Source of the DNA: Macquaria australasica
Taxonomy: Eukaryota > Chordata > Actinopteri > Centrarchiformes > Percichthyidae
Assembly (NCBI GenBank): GCA_005408345.1
Contig: SEMN01000638.1
Coordinates: forward strand, 62,001-126,000
DNA length: 64,000 nucleotides
Direction of reading: 5' to 3'
Under the pieces are notes generated by a model. It ran no database searches. It saw only the letters and a program-made list of their open reading frames with translations, and was not told the origin of the DNA. Positions within the stretch are counted from its first letter, which is position 1; every line of letters begins with the position of its first letter. Position numbers and translations under genes: made by a program. This document shows positions 1 through 11,417 of the stretch, piece after piece.

Positions 1-889
1 GCTTTATATTCTGTCTCTTCGGTTTCATTAACACATTCACCAAAGTTTAACAAAGTCCATGAAAAATAATAATAAATAAATCACAAATGTCCATAAGTAT
101 CCATAAACAAATACTGAAATGAAATGAATCTCCGTTATCTTACTGATAATAAGACATGTTATGAACGAATGCAAACTTTTCTCCGTGTGTATTAGTACAC
201 TAACATTTCTGTTGACGGTACTCAGTTTAGAACCCTCTGGCTTTTTATGTTCTCAGGCAAGAGAGTAGCTGATAGCAGCAGATTAGCATTCAAACGGCAT
301 TTACATGACTGACCTCAAACCAACGTGGCACATATTTTATAAACAGAATTCACAGTAAACAATTAAAACGTGGAGCTAACCAAATGCACAGGAGCGTTAA
401 ACAAAACAGGGCTCTACATGGACCAGGGAGCCGATGCTAACAGAAAGTAACGCCCGCCATTTCCCACACCCTCAGCGGCGGCAGCTCAGGTGAGCACAAC
501 AAATTACAGCATACACAGTGACCACAGCTCATTACAAAACACAGGAAATAACAGCGTACAATGTATATTGATTTTTTTGTGGTTTTGTACTCGTTACTAA
601 CCTGTAAAACGGGAGAAATAATGAAGCAGAGGAAACTTGCTGCCGTTCGTCTGGTCGGTCTTGCCAGAATGACAAAATTACGACAGCTACGTCATCAAAA
701 CAGCTCCGTTACGGCAAGCACGCAACTGCCCTCTGCTGCCCTCTGCCGTCTGTAGCAGTATACATGTCTTTCAACATAAAAGCCTCTGAGGACCAAGTCC
801 ACTCATTATTAACTTAAAATAAACAGCATCACTTATACAAAGTAAACAATTACATTCGGTTACGTCACAGAATGTGACAATATACTCTG
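1..889. other. Unassigned region, CpG-rich between about 440 and 730
   Basis: No open frame here has a recognisable domain. The part from about 440 to 730 is richer in CpG than its surroundings. It includes GCGGCGGCAGCTCAG followed by GTGAGC, which looks like a splice donor, and a short direct repeat of TGCCCTCTGC near 728-747. This could be a decayed promoter or first exon, or the 5' part of a retroelement. Nothing decides between these, so I leave it unassigned. Confidence 0.3.
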
Positions 890-1545
890 TATGGGTCACA
901 GCAGCAGTCCTGCCCATGGCTTCCATGGCTTCACTGGTCCACTGTTTTCATTTCCTCACAACAGGTTTAGAAAGCTTTAATTTCTGCCTGTATGTAGGAA
1001 TCAGGTGGACCATGACATGGCGTGATAGGCACTGCTGACTGTAGTGTAACAGTGATCCAGAACATTCTCCTCTCTGGTCAGGCATTTAATAAACTGTCTG
1101 TATTTTGGGAGTTCGTGGGTAAGATTACCTTTGTTAAAGTCACAGAGGACAGTAACTAAGGAGTCCGGGTTTGTCCGCTCCACACACAGTATCTGGTCGG
1201 CGAGCATGTGCTGTGCCCCCTGCACGTTGGAATGAATGAAACGAACTCACGGGGGGAGTAGAAGTGTTTACAGTTGATGAAGAGTGACTCCAGATCAGGA
1301 GAACAATACTGTTGAATCACTGTCACATCTTTACACCAGCCACTGTTAGTGTAAAAACAGATACCTCCACCTTTCGTTTTGCCTGACAGTTCAGTGTCGC
1401 GATCCGATCTGAAAAGTTGGAATCCTACCAGATGCAGCACAGAGTCCGGTACTGATCCACACAGTCACGTCTCCGTGAAACACAAAACGGAAGATGAAGA
1501 AACGTCTCTGTTTTTCCCCCACCAGTAGCTGAAGTTCATCCAGTT
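890..1545 (-). pseudogene. LINE ORF2 fragment: APE-type endonuclease domain, broken
   Basis: On the minus strand, frames covering about 1156-1440 and 1001-1225 read through a typical non-LTR retrotransposon endonuclease. An N-terminal 'CFTETWLCG' motif lies near 1465-1500, then 'SGKTKGGGICFY' and 'NPDSLVTVLCDFNKGNL'. The metal/phosphate motif normally reads GDFN; here the Gly codon is Cys. The usual SDH motif is lost: the frame jumps from 'AYHA' straight to 'HVMVHLIPTYRQ', as a deletion of about ten codons would do. After a further stop, recognisable linker sequence ('QWTSEAMEAM') continues to about 890. At least one frameshift, near 1220, separates the two main frames. The reverse transcriptase is absent. 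The clade is probably the CR1/Rex1 side of non-LTR elements, but I cannot fix it. Confidence 0.8.
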
Positions 1546-1579
1546 CATTGCACAGTGAACGCACACTGGAGAGAAATAT

Positions 1580-1812
1580 TGCCGGTAGCGGTGTTTGAAG
1601 TTCATAACACTATTTATACCAAGGCCTTTCATGATGAGCGTCTCCATCACCCAAACAGACACACACTCACTCACACCGATGAAGGCGGAGCTGCCAGGCA
1701 ACGGGTTCAGTGTCTTGCTCAAGGACACTTCAGCATGTGGACAGGAGGAGTTGGGGATTGAACCACCAACCTTTTGACTGGCTCTACCTCCTGATCCACA
1801 GCTACCCAAGCT
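1580..1812 (-). repeat. tRNA-related SINE-like repeat
   Basis: Read on the minus strand from 1812, the sequence begins like a tRNA-derived head. 'TGGATCAGGAGGTAGAG' resembles a Pol III A box, and GGTTCAATCCC about 30 bases on is a near-perfect B box. The body then has the teleost repeat phrase 'GTGTCCTTGAGCAAGACAC' and ends near TATAAATAG. This arrangement matches widespread fish short repeats with an internal Pol III promoter. It abuts the LINE endonuclease fragment, and a 114-codon frame spans the junction by chance. The exact 3' end is not clear. Confidence 0.6.
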
Positions 1813-3191
1813 GACCTCTAGTTTAACTTGCTATATTGTAATGGTGTGAAGAACTGATACTTGACTTAATATACTGGACCTTTTGTGGTGGAAATTGTGT
1901 ATTTCCTTTTGAAGAAGTGAGCAAATAAATTAAGATCCAACAAGCCGTTGTCGTTTGTATATTTAAATAAGAAAAGAATGAAACAATCAGATGAAATGGT
2001 AAAAGAGAATAAAATAGGTAAATGAAAAGGGAGAGCAGGCGAGCACACAGAGTCAATCCGATTTCAGCTGAAGGACAGAGATCATACACCAAAATGCATA
2101 TGAAGCGTCTGACAAAGAAGTGAAGATGCTGTCACATACTTATAACCTCACAATACACAGACAGAACTATCAGAGTACAGAATCACCTCTAACAAAGATA
2201 GTCTGTCTCCAGCTAAGTTTCCCTGCCCAAGGCTGGAAACCCTGGGCAGACTGTTCCCTAGACTGCAGCTGTCTTTTCTCCTGATTACAAACAATTTGTC
2301 CTCCCGCTATAACCAACCAAGATACCAATGTACCTTAAACAGAGATGACCCAAGACAGAAATTATGAGTATACAGAAAAAAGACTGATTGACTAGAAAAA
2401 CAAGTTATCACACTAAACATATCCAGTGGACATGAAGAAAGAAATTTTGCCCTCACACCTTTAATTCTCATATTGGACTTGTTTCAACCATTTTTGCAGG
2501 AAAGTAAAGGGAGTCTTCACTTTCTGATGATGTTGGATGTAAAACTTATTTAAACACTGTACGTGATATTGGACTGTACTAACAAACTAGACTTGATCTC
2601 AGCATCCAGATGTGGGTTCTGTTTGTTTGCAGTAATATTCCTCTGAAAATGTCGTTTCACTATCAAATACTCACCACCTGTAAGCTTGAGAGGTGACTGA
2701 AAAGTTTGTAGCATCACGTTGCCAGTTAATTACTACTGTAAATACACAACTTCAGAGATGTGATGAGGTGATAATGCAACACAGACGTAGATTCTTTAAC
2801 TATGTTGTGTTTGGAAAATGCTGAACATACCGATAATCAGCTAATAACTGGATGATGCTGCTGGAGGAGTTTGAAGCGTCACTAGCATTTTTACTGCTTC
2901 TGTGGCCTGATTCTGGTTGGCAACTAGATGACACTGTAACTGCAGTTAATCCAAGCTGACCACAAGTACTGAGTAATGGAGGAAGTTACATGAAGTTATC
3001 GTGACGGCAGCATCAGAGTCATTTCCAGAGTTGAAGGTAGAAGTGTAACTGAGAGAAGTGAAAATACAGAGTTACGAGGAGACGGAGAGATTCAGGGTGG
3101 AGCTAAGCTGTTACTGAACTATAGAAGAGAGAGGAACTTCCATATTCAGCAGAGTTCAATACACAAACCATAAACATTACCTTTATTCAAC
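1813..3191. other. Non-coding sequence upstream of the first V segment
   Basis: AT-rich DNA without a convincing gene. An AG-rich part at about 3030-3190 immediately precedes the leader exon of the V segment and would hold its promoter and 5' UTR. I could not find a consensus octamer or TATA box there. No transposon ends were recognised. Confidence 0.4.
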
Positions 3192-3642
3192 ATGCTGATG
3201 TTGGATTATGTACTTTGTGTACTGTTTCTTTCCATTCTGACAGGTATGTTTCATTCTGCATGATAAAGTTTCATTACAAAGTTTTCTGTATGTGATTCAA
3301 CATGATTCATACAACATGAAATAACAAGAAATTTGTTCCTTTAGGTGTCAGCTGTGAAGAACTCACTCCAGTCAAGGATGAAGAGTCCAGTTTAGAAGGC
3401 AGCACTGTTACTCTGTCCTACAAATACTCCAAACAAGCAACTGGTAGTGATGAGTTTTACTGGTATCGACAATATCCAGGAAAACCACCAGAGTTCCTCA
3501 TCTCTCATTCAGGAACAGGAACAAAAATAAAAACCTGAACACAGATATCTGACTACTCTTCAAAGAGGAGGGAAGTGGTATTCAAACCACAGCTTCATAT
3601 CAGATGGATTCTGCTAATTCCTGTTTTATCAGAGTCACTGTG
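3192..3642 (+). pseudogene. TCR alpha/delta-type V segment, pseudogene (V1)
   Basis: This has the two-exon structure of an antigen-receptor V gene. Exon 1 (3192-3243) encodes a hydrophobic leader of 17 codons (MLMLDYVLCVLFLSILT). The donor is GTATGT at 3244, and the acceptor TTTAG ends at 3344. Exon 2 from 3345 encodes framework 1 (EELTPVKDEESSLEGSTVTL), then YKYSK, and the conserved Trp stretch FYWYRQYPGKPPEFL. The first V-domain Cys would fall at the Tyr (TAC) of 'LSYKYS'. A stop at 3536-3538 ends the frame shortly after framework 2. Downstream, in another frame, 'MDSANSC' (Cys codon 3622-3624) resembles the end of framework 3, and CACTGTG at 3636-3642 lies where the recombination heptamer belongs; no good nonamer follows. 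The segment is therefore inactive, with internal loss or frameshift between 3536 and 3600. A NITR or another IgSF V gene is possible but less likely. Confidence 0.72.
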
Positions 3643-5756
3643 GTTACAGCTGCTAATGAAACACTGTGGGAGGATTCACATGAGCAGCAAATCCACATCA
3701 ATGACAAACCAGCCGTATGATGCTTCAAACACAAACACCATGAAAACAAAAAGCAAATAAAAACATAAATAACTGGTGATCAAACTATTTACTAATATAC
3801 TAATAATTTATATTTTAAGGGATTAAAATCTACAGCATATATCCAGTGTACCACAGTTCACCGGTTGAACAGTAAAAGTAGTTGATTTAAACCAACAGCA
3901 GCTTTCAAACACACTCCACCATCTTTGCTGTCGACCTAACACTGCTCTAGAAAACTACAAGTTACAAATTTCACCTTTAAAGCAATGTCTAATCTGTCAT
4001 TTTCAATCCAAAAGAAATACACTTTAGTTGTAGAACAGAAGACGTCTCAGCTGAATCGACCAGACATGACTTCATGCAAGATCAGGTAACACTGTCTAAA
4101 TGAAAACACAGGATAAAGACACTATGTGTAGGTTTTTAAGACCTGCCTCTTTACTGCCCCCACTGGTAGAAAGCAACCAGGGACACTGAGATGAAACGCT
4201 TAGAGCAACAAAACTGGCCCCATTTCTTTCTGAAACTGGGCGAACACACAAGTGCAATCTCCTGGCACTGTTGGGTGTGACCAACTCATTTTAGTATTCT
4301 GGAGACCATCGGACGTAGCACAAAACTGGTGCAGCGCAGCATGTTGAGAACAGGTTGGAAGAAAGACTGAATACAGTATTTGAATGAGCAATACAGACTC
4401 AACATGTGGCCTTTCCTCTGCAAAATCCCTGACTGAATTCAGTGACGTATTGAAAACAATATTGGCAAAACTTGGCGTTTGCAATATAATGTTTTTATTT
4501 TTATTCTATTCTAATAAAAGTTTTTATCTAAAATGTCTCAAATATTTGTGCTCCGTGTGTGTGTGTGTGTGTAGTGTGAAGGGAGCTACAACTTTCATTT
4601 CACTGTACAACCCTGTGTTGTAAAATGATAAATGAACTTTGTCGTGGAAAAACTGCCTATGGTCTTAAGTTGAACAAAACACAAGAAACACTTACAGGTC
4701 GTTGACAAAGATATATTGTACAAGAGGAGACAGACAATCAGAAGTCATCAGCTATCTCCAAGAGATGATACAAGAACAGCTTTTATAGTATTCCGCCGAC
4801 TTTTTGACCTCACGTTGAGTCACGTTGCTCAGCACACACACACACATAGAAATAAAAAGACATGAAACTGAGTGAAAGTTCAAGACTGGAGACAAGAATA
4901 GAACTGGGACTATTAACTAATTAAAGTAAATACACAAGCATATAATTACTAAATATTAATAAGTATACAAACAAATGATTATGAATAGATGATTAACATA
5001 TGAACAAATGATAAGTTATAAGCTTACATCTAAGTTTATTTTCACAACCTTTAACCTTGAAGTCACCTAAGCGGGGGGGAATAAGTGCAGTTTTAGTCCA
5101 AAATGAGTACCAACATTGCAGTGCGCCACCTGATCAACATAAACACAACCTCAGCTGTGCCGCTGTATCTAACTCAGCACAAGCGAGCTGGAGAAAAGAT
5201 CAGCAGGCACATGAGCTAATGAAGCACTGCCGGTGGAAAACTCCTTTGCGACTGCATCTGAGAGACTGCTGGATCGGTGCCAGACCAATAATACGACCCA
5301 TAGACTAAACCAGTTTTCACCAGTACAAGTTGGGGTTGTCAACCAGTAATAAAGATACAGGAACAACCTTTTTGAAATAATGATAATTACTTGAGAAATT
5401 CTTGGCAGAACAGTCAAAAATCTTATCCAAACCAATAAAAACATCCTGCCTCCATGAGGCTTTTGAGAATATCTTTGACAAGATTCCTTATATACTGGAT
5501 GATGATTGTGCAAAAGAAGTGTGTCAAAAGCAAAACAAACAAAAAGAAAACCCACCAGAATAACAGAGGTTTATGGTTTTGGGCTTTAAACTCTAAAATA
5601 TATTTAATATTAGTTTACATAACTTACAGTGATACAAGAGGAGAAATAGGTTGAGGGAGGAGCAACACTGTCAGAGAAGAGCAGAACAGAGAAGGACTCC
5701 CACTGTCAGATGCATTCGATATCTAAACCATACAGAACACAGATACTGTCTGTAAG
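3643..5756. other. Spacer between the two V segments
   Basis: Non-coding, AT-rich DNA with a short TG run at about 4555-4573. 'CACTATGTGTAGG' near 4120 resembles the left end of the TTAA-flanked element at 12.7 kb, but no matching right end was found. Open frames on both strands (for example 4200-4484 minus and 5169-5555 minus) have no recognisable domain. No D, J or C segments were seen. Confidence 0.4.
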
Positions 5757-6184
5757 ATGCTGTCACTGCATTACTGTGTAATTGTTCCTTTGTTTCTGAC
5801 CATATTAAAAGGTAGGTTAAAGCAGGAAGAATAAATACCTGTAAGGGATTTGCTGTCTAGAAACCACTGGAACAGGCAATCAGAGTTTAATATCTTCATT
5901 AACAACATTTATCGTTTCTTGTAGGTGTCAACTGTGAAGAACTCACTCCAGGCAAGGATGAAGAGTCCAGTTTAGAAGGCAGCACTGTTACTCTGTCCTA
6001 CAAATACTCCAAGACTATAACTGCTAGTGATCATTTCTTCTGGTATCAACAACATCCAGGAAAACCACCACAGTTCCTCCTGTACATCTCAGGACTTAAT
6101 GTTACAAGACCAGCAGAGTCTCTGAAATCAGACACAAAGTTCTCTACTAAACTGTCTGGAGAAAAACATCAAGCATCTTTGTGA
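5757..6184 (+). pseudogene. TCR alpha/delta-type V segment, truncated (V2)
   Basis: This is a second copy of the same V family. Exon 1 (5757-5811) encodes an 18-codon leader (MLSLHYCVIVPLFLTILK). The donor is GTAGGT at 5812, and the acceptor GTAG ends at 5924. Exon 2 from 5925 encodes framework 1 beginning GVNCEELTPGKDEESS, then LSYKYSK, FFWYQQHPGKPPQFLLYISG, and a framework 3 start (SDTKFSTKLSGEKHQASL). The frame ends at TGA 6182-6184, before the second Cys and any recombination signal; nothing after it looks like 'DSAVYYC'. As in V1, the first canonical Cys position is Tyr. The first ~88 bases of exon 2 differ from V1 at only two positions, whereas leader and intron are clearly divergent. 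It cannot encode a complete V domain. Confidence 0.72.
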
Positions 6185-6540
6185 AAACGATCTAATCCAG
6201 TTCATGTTGTGATTCATTACAATTACCTCTTTAGAGAAAAGCGAAGGACGTCCTGTTCCTCCACAATTTGTGTTCCTAACATTGCTGATCAGATGTGAGA
6301 CTCATGACAATAACTGCATCATTTTAAATGAGATGTAAATGTTGAGAGATCCTCAACAGATGATAAAGAGGAAGGACCAATGATGTGAAGGCCCAGATCC
6401 ATCAGAGTATCAATGTTCTTCCTCTCTCTCCTCCCCTCTCACTGCAGACATGAAACACTGGCTGAGAAACATCCTGATTCTGACTGTAAACCCCACTGAC
6501 ACCACTGGACGTGCTGACGTGCTCAGGTGAACGTATTGTC
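6185..6540. other. Short unassigned spacer between V2 and the LINE
   Basis: Non-coding sequence with a pyrimidine-rich patch (about 6419-6445) ending in CTGCAG, which could pass for a splice acceptor. No exon with a recognisable product follows it. It probably includes degraded V-segment flank. The exact start of the LINE 5' UTR is uncertain by several tens of bases. Confidence 0.3.
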
Positions 6541-6771
6541 TCATTTCCGGTTACCGGTGTTTCTGTGTTACTGATTGCAAAGTTCGCTGCTCCCGCTAAA
6601 CCCAGTTAATTTTGATATTTTCTTTACTATAGCGGTTAATTACCCGCTATACATTTAAGGATACACTAGCTCTGTTTAAGCACTCATATCTGTCTCCTGT
6701 TAGCGACTTTCCGCTAATCCCACAGTTGTTTACACGCTAGTTAGTTGCTTGCTACTTTAGCTCAGTTAGCG

Positions 6772-7588
6772 ATGGCGTCTCTCTCTCCTTCTCCCTCTCC
6801 TGCTCGGTGTGTCAGATGTTTAGTTACTCCTCTGCCTCCTTTAGTGATAATGGTACGTGTAACAAATGTAGTTTATTCACCGCCTTGGAGGCGAGGCTCC
6901 GCACCGCGGAGAGTCAGTCAGCCGGGGCGAGCCGACCAGAGGCAGCTTCTCCCGGCAACTCCCGAGCAGCCGGGAGGCCCGGGAGGCTGGGTGACTGTCC
7001 GAAAGAAGCAGAGCCCTGAACCAAAGCCCACGGTTCACCACCGACCCGTTCACGTTTCTAACAGGTTCTCTCCACTCAGCGACACACCCGCTGAGAAACC
7101 AGCTCTGATTATCGGCAGCTCCATTTTGCGAAACGTGAAATCAGCGACACCAGCGGCCAGTCAGCTGCATCCCAGGGGCCAGAGCGGGCGACGTTCAATC
7201 CTATTTAAAACTGCTGGCTAAGGATAAACGTAAATATGCTAAGATTGTTATTCACGTCGGCGGTAATGACAGCCGATTGCGCCAATCGGAGGTCACGAAA
7301 ATTAATGTGGAGTCGGTGTGTACATATGCAAAAACAATGTCGGACTCTGTAGTTTTCTCTGGACCCCTACCTGATCTTACTAGCGATGACATGTATAGCC
7401 GCATGTCATCATTCAACCGCTGGTTGTCCAGGTGGTGTCCAGGTAATGAGGTGGGCTTTGTAGATAATTGGCGGACTTTCTGGAGAAGACCTGGTCTGAT
7501 TAGGAGAGATGGCATTCATCCCACTTTGGATGGAGCCGCTCTCATATCTAGAAATCTGGCTGAATTTATTAGTGGCCCAAAGCCATGA
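6772..7588 (+). pseudogene. LINE ORF1: Cys-rich N-terminus and SGNH esterase-like domain
   Basis: The start ATG at 6772 opens a frame beginning MASLSPSPSPAR. The protein moves between frames by indels near 6795-6820, between 6930 and 6980, and near 7160. The early part in the second frame has 'CQMFSYSSASFSDNGTCNKC', a likely zinc-binding pair, followed by 'LFTALEARL', which may start a coiled coil. The C-terminal half is an SGNH-hydrolase-like domain: block I 'LIIGSSILRNV' (catalytic Ser; the usual GDS is GSS), block III 'HVGGNDSR' near 7255-7275, and block V 'RDGIHPT' near 7507-7527 with the Asp-His pair. Such esterase domains are known in ORF1 of CR1- and L2-type elements. The stop TGA (7586-7588) overlaps an ATG in the sequence ATGA. 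Confidence 0.85.
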
Positions 7589-10500
7589 CAGCTCAGAGTT
7601 CAGACCATAGACTTAATACAGTCTGTGGTCCAGACCAGGAGGCAGAGTTGCAGTCCTACACGCTTCTCTGCGCTTCCATTAGAGCAGTTACCCACCCTAA
7701 ACTCCACAGAGAGGTTGTCTGCCCCCAGACCACTTAAATTATTTAAATCAAAAGTAAACAGAAGAAGAGTTACACATAAAAACCTAATAAAAAGTAAAAC
7801 CACCACTGCAACAGTACAACAAAATAGGAGAATTAAATGTGGACTCTTAAACATCAGATCTCTCTCATCTAAAGCTGTTCTAGTAAACGATCTAATATCA
7901 GATCATAATATTGATTTATTTTGTCTTACTGAAACCTGGCTGTGTCACATGAATATGTTAGCCTAAATGAATCCACTCCCCCCAGTCACATTAATACTCA
8001 CATTCCTCGAGGCTCAGGCCGAGGAGGTGGAGTTGCAGCCATCTTCGACTCAAGCCTATTAATCAAACCTAAACCTAAACTAAATTATAACTCGTTCGAA
8101 AGCCTTGTTCTTAGCCTTTCACACCCAACCTGGAAAACAGTACAGCCAATTCTATTTGTTATAGTGTACCGAGCTCCTGGACCGTATTCTGAATTTTTAT
8201 CTGAATTCTCAGAGTTCTTATCAGGTTTAGTCCTTAAAACGGATAAAATAATTATTGTAGGTGATTTTAATATTCATGTGGATGTAGAAAATGATAGCCT
8301 TAGTGCTGCGTTTATCTCATTACTAGATTCGATTGGCTTCTGTCAGAGTGTACATGAACCCACTCACTGTTTTAACCACACCCTCGACCTTGTTCTTGTT
8401 TATGGGATTGAAATTGAACATCTAATAGTCTTTCCACAGAATTCTTTTTTATCAGACCATTTTCTATTAACTTTTGAATTCCTATTACTGGACTACACGC
8501 CATTAGGCAAACATTCCTACACTAGATGTCTATCTGATAGTGCTGTAGCTAAATTTAAGGAAGTGATTCCATCGGCATTTAATTCAGTTCCAGGTCTCAA
8601 TATAACAGATGACTCCTATGCTAACTTTAGTCCCTCCCAAATTGATCATCTTGTTGATAGTGCTGCAGGCTCACTACGAATAACACTCGACTCTATCGCC
8701 CCTCTAAAAAAGAAGATAATAAAACAGAGGAGGTTAGCTCCATGGTATAACCCGCAAACCCGCAAATTAAAACAAACATGTGAAAACTTGAAAGGAATTG
8801 GCGTTCCACCAATCTGGAAGAATCACGTTTAGCCTGGCAAGATAGTCTTAAAAATTTATAGGAAGGCCCTCCATAATGCCAGAGCAGCTTACTACTCATC
8901 ATTAATAGAGGAAAATAAGAACAACCCCAGGTTTCTGTTCAGCACTGTAGCCAGGCTGACAGAGAGTCACAGCTCTGTTGAGCCATGTATTCCTATAGAC
9001 CTCAGTAGTAATGACTTTATGAGCTTCTTTAAAGATAAAATTCTAACTATTAGAGAAAAAATTCAGCACCTCCTGCCCTCAGTTGGTACTGACTTATCTT
9101 CAAACACAGGAACCTTAGAAACAACTGTAAAACCTGTACATTTAGACTGCTTTTCTCCCATCAACCTTAATCAATTAACTTCCATGATTTCCTCATCTAA
9201 GCCATCAACGTGTCTCTTAGACCCCGTCCCAACTAGGCTGCTTAAAGAAATTTTACCCTTAGTTAGCACTTATGTACTAGATATGATCAATCTGTCCTTA
9301 TTAAAAGGCTATGTGCCACAGTCCTTTAAAGTAGCTGTAATTAAGCCTCTTCTTAAAAAGCCCACTCTTGATCCAGGGATTTTGTCAAATTATAGACCTA
9401 TATCTAACCCTCCTTTTCTCTCTAAGGTCCTTGAGAAAGCAGTCGCCAATCAGTTGTGTGACTTTCTACACAACAACAAGCTGTTTGAGGATTTTCAGTC
9501 AGGATTTAGAGTGCATCATAGCACAGAGACAGCACTGGTGAAAGTTACAAATGACCTTCTAATTGCATCCGACAAAGGACTTGTCTCTGTACTTGTCTTA
9601 CTAGATCTTAGTGCTGCATTCGATACCATTGACCATCACATTCTATTACAGAGACTAGAACATTTTATTGGCATTAAAGGTACTGCACTAAGCTGGTTTA
9701 AATCCTATTTATCAGATCGATATCAGTTTGTACACGTTAATGATGAATCCTCTATGCACGCCAAAGTTAGTCACGGAGTTCCACAAGGTTCTGTGCTTGG
9801 ACCAATTCTATTTACCTTGTATATGCTTCCTTTAGGCAATATTATTAGGAAGCACTCCATAAATTTTCATTGTTATGCAGATGATACCCAATTGTATTTA
9901 TCGATCAAGCCAGATGAAACCAATCAATTAGCTAAACTTCAAGCATGCCTTAAGGACATAAAAACCTGGATGACCTGCAATTTTCTGATGTTAAACTCAG
10001 ACAAAACCGAAGTTATTGTACTTGGCCCGAACACCTTCGAAACACATTATCTAAAGATATAGTTTCTCTAGATGGCATTGCCCTGGCCTCCAGCGAAACC
10101 GTAAGGAATCTTGGAGTTATCTTTGATCAGGATATGTCCTTTAACTCCCAAATAAAACAAACTTCAAGAACTGCCTTTTTTCATTTACGTAACATTGCAA
10201 AAATCAGACACATCCTATCTCAAAAAGATGCAGAAAAACTAGTCCATGCATTTGTTACGTCTAGGCTGGACTATTGCAACTCTCTATTATCAGGCTGCCC
10301 CAATAAATCCCTTAAGACTCTCCAGCTGATTCAGAATGCTGCGGCACGTTTACTGACAAGAACCAGAAAAAGAGAACATATTTCTCCAATATTAGCTTCT
10401 CTACACTGGCTCCCTGTAAAATCCAGAATAGAATTTAAAATCCTTCTCCTCACCTTCAAAGCCCTAAATGGTCAGGCACCATCATATCTTAAAGAGCTCA

Positions 10501-10736
10501 TAGTACCCTATTACCCCACTAGAGCACTGCGCTCCCAGAATGCAGGGTTCCTTGTGGTTCCTAGAGTCTCTAAAAGTAGAATGGGAGCCAGAGCCTTCAG
10601 CTATCAAGCTCCTCTCCTGTGGAACCAGATCCCAGTTTGTGTACGGGAGGCGGACAACCTCCTCACATTTAAGAGTAGGCTTAAGACTTTCCTCTTTGAT
10701 AAAGCTTATAGTAGGGCTGACTCGGGTGACCCCTGA
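7589..10736 (+). pseudogene. LINE ORF2: APE endonuclease and reverse transcriptase, frameshifted
   Basis: The endonuclease begins near 7830 with 'CGLLNIRSLSSK' and 'FCLTETWL' (about 7915-7940). After a one-base shift near 7940 it continues with 'PRGSGRGGGVA', 'IIVGDFNIH' (about 8250-8280) and 'LSDHFLLTFEF' (about 8450-8480), so its catalytic motifs are intact. Further shifts occur near 8770-8780 and 8860. The reverse transcriptase has 'NYRPISNPPFLSKVLEK', 'LLDLSAAFDTIDH' (about 9600-9630), 'HGVPQGSVLGPILF' (about 9773-9815) and the catalytic 'YADDTQLYLS' (about 9873-9905). Another shift near 10030 precedes the C-terminal domain (10134-10736). No ATG opens the endonuclease frame; the nearest, at 7585, overlaps the ORF1 stop in a different frame. 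Confidence 0.9.
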
Positions 10737-11417
10737 GCCCCCCCTTAGTTATGCTGCTATAGGCCTAGACTGCCGGGGGACTTCCTATGATGCACTGAGC
10801 TCCTTTCTCCTCCTCTTCCTCTCCATCTGTACGCCCTCATATCCCATCAATGCTTGTTATTAATTCAACTTCTTCCCGTAGTTGTGTGCTTTCTCTCCTC
10901 TCTCTCTCTCTCTCCCCCCTTCTGTTGCTTTCTGCAGGTGTTTCTGCCTCTGGAGCTGTGGAGGTCTGGGTCTGTGGTTGCTGCCGCCTGCTGCCCCCGT
11001 GCTCCTGCTCTGCACCCGCTGATGCTATTGCTGTTGTTGCTGTTATTAGTGTTGCTATTGTGGTGTTGCTCTTGGTGTTGTTTCTGTTGGTGTTAACATC
11101 AATGCCATTACCATATCTATGCTGTATTGAGCTGCTGTATGTTCTCTTTCCTCCTGCTCTCTCTCTCCCGCTCCCCCCTTCCCCCTTCAACCCAACCGGT
11201 CGAGGCAGATGACCGCCCACCTTGAGCCTGGTTCTGCTCGAGGTTTCTACCTGTTAAAAGGGAGTTTTTCCTTGCCACTGTCGCATAGTGCTTGCTCATG
11301 GTGGGAACTGTTGGGTCTCTGTAAATATAAAGAGTCGGTCTAGACCTGCTCTATTCGAAAAAGTGCCCTGAGATAACTTTGTTATGATATGTCGCTATAT
11401 AAATAAAACTGAATTGG

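Noticed and set aside
3636..3674. CACTGTG as a functional recombination signal of V1
   Set aside because: A 23 bp spacer leads to GTGGGAGGA, which does not resemble ACAAAAACC, and the reading frame is already broken.
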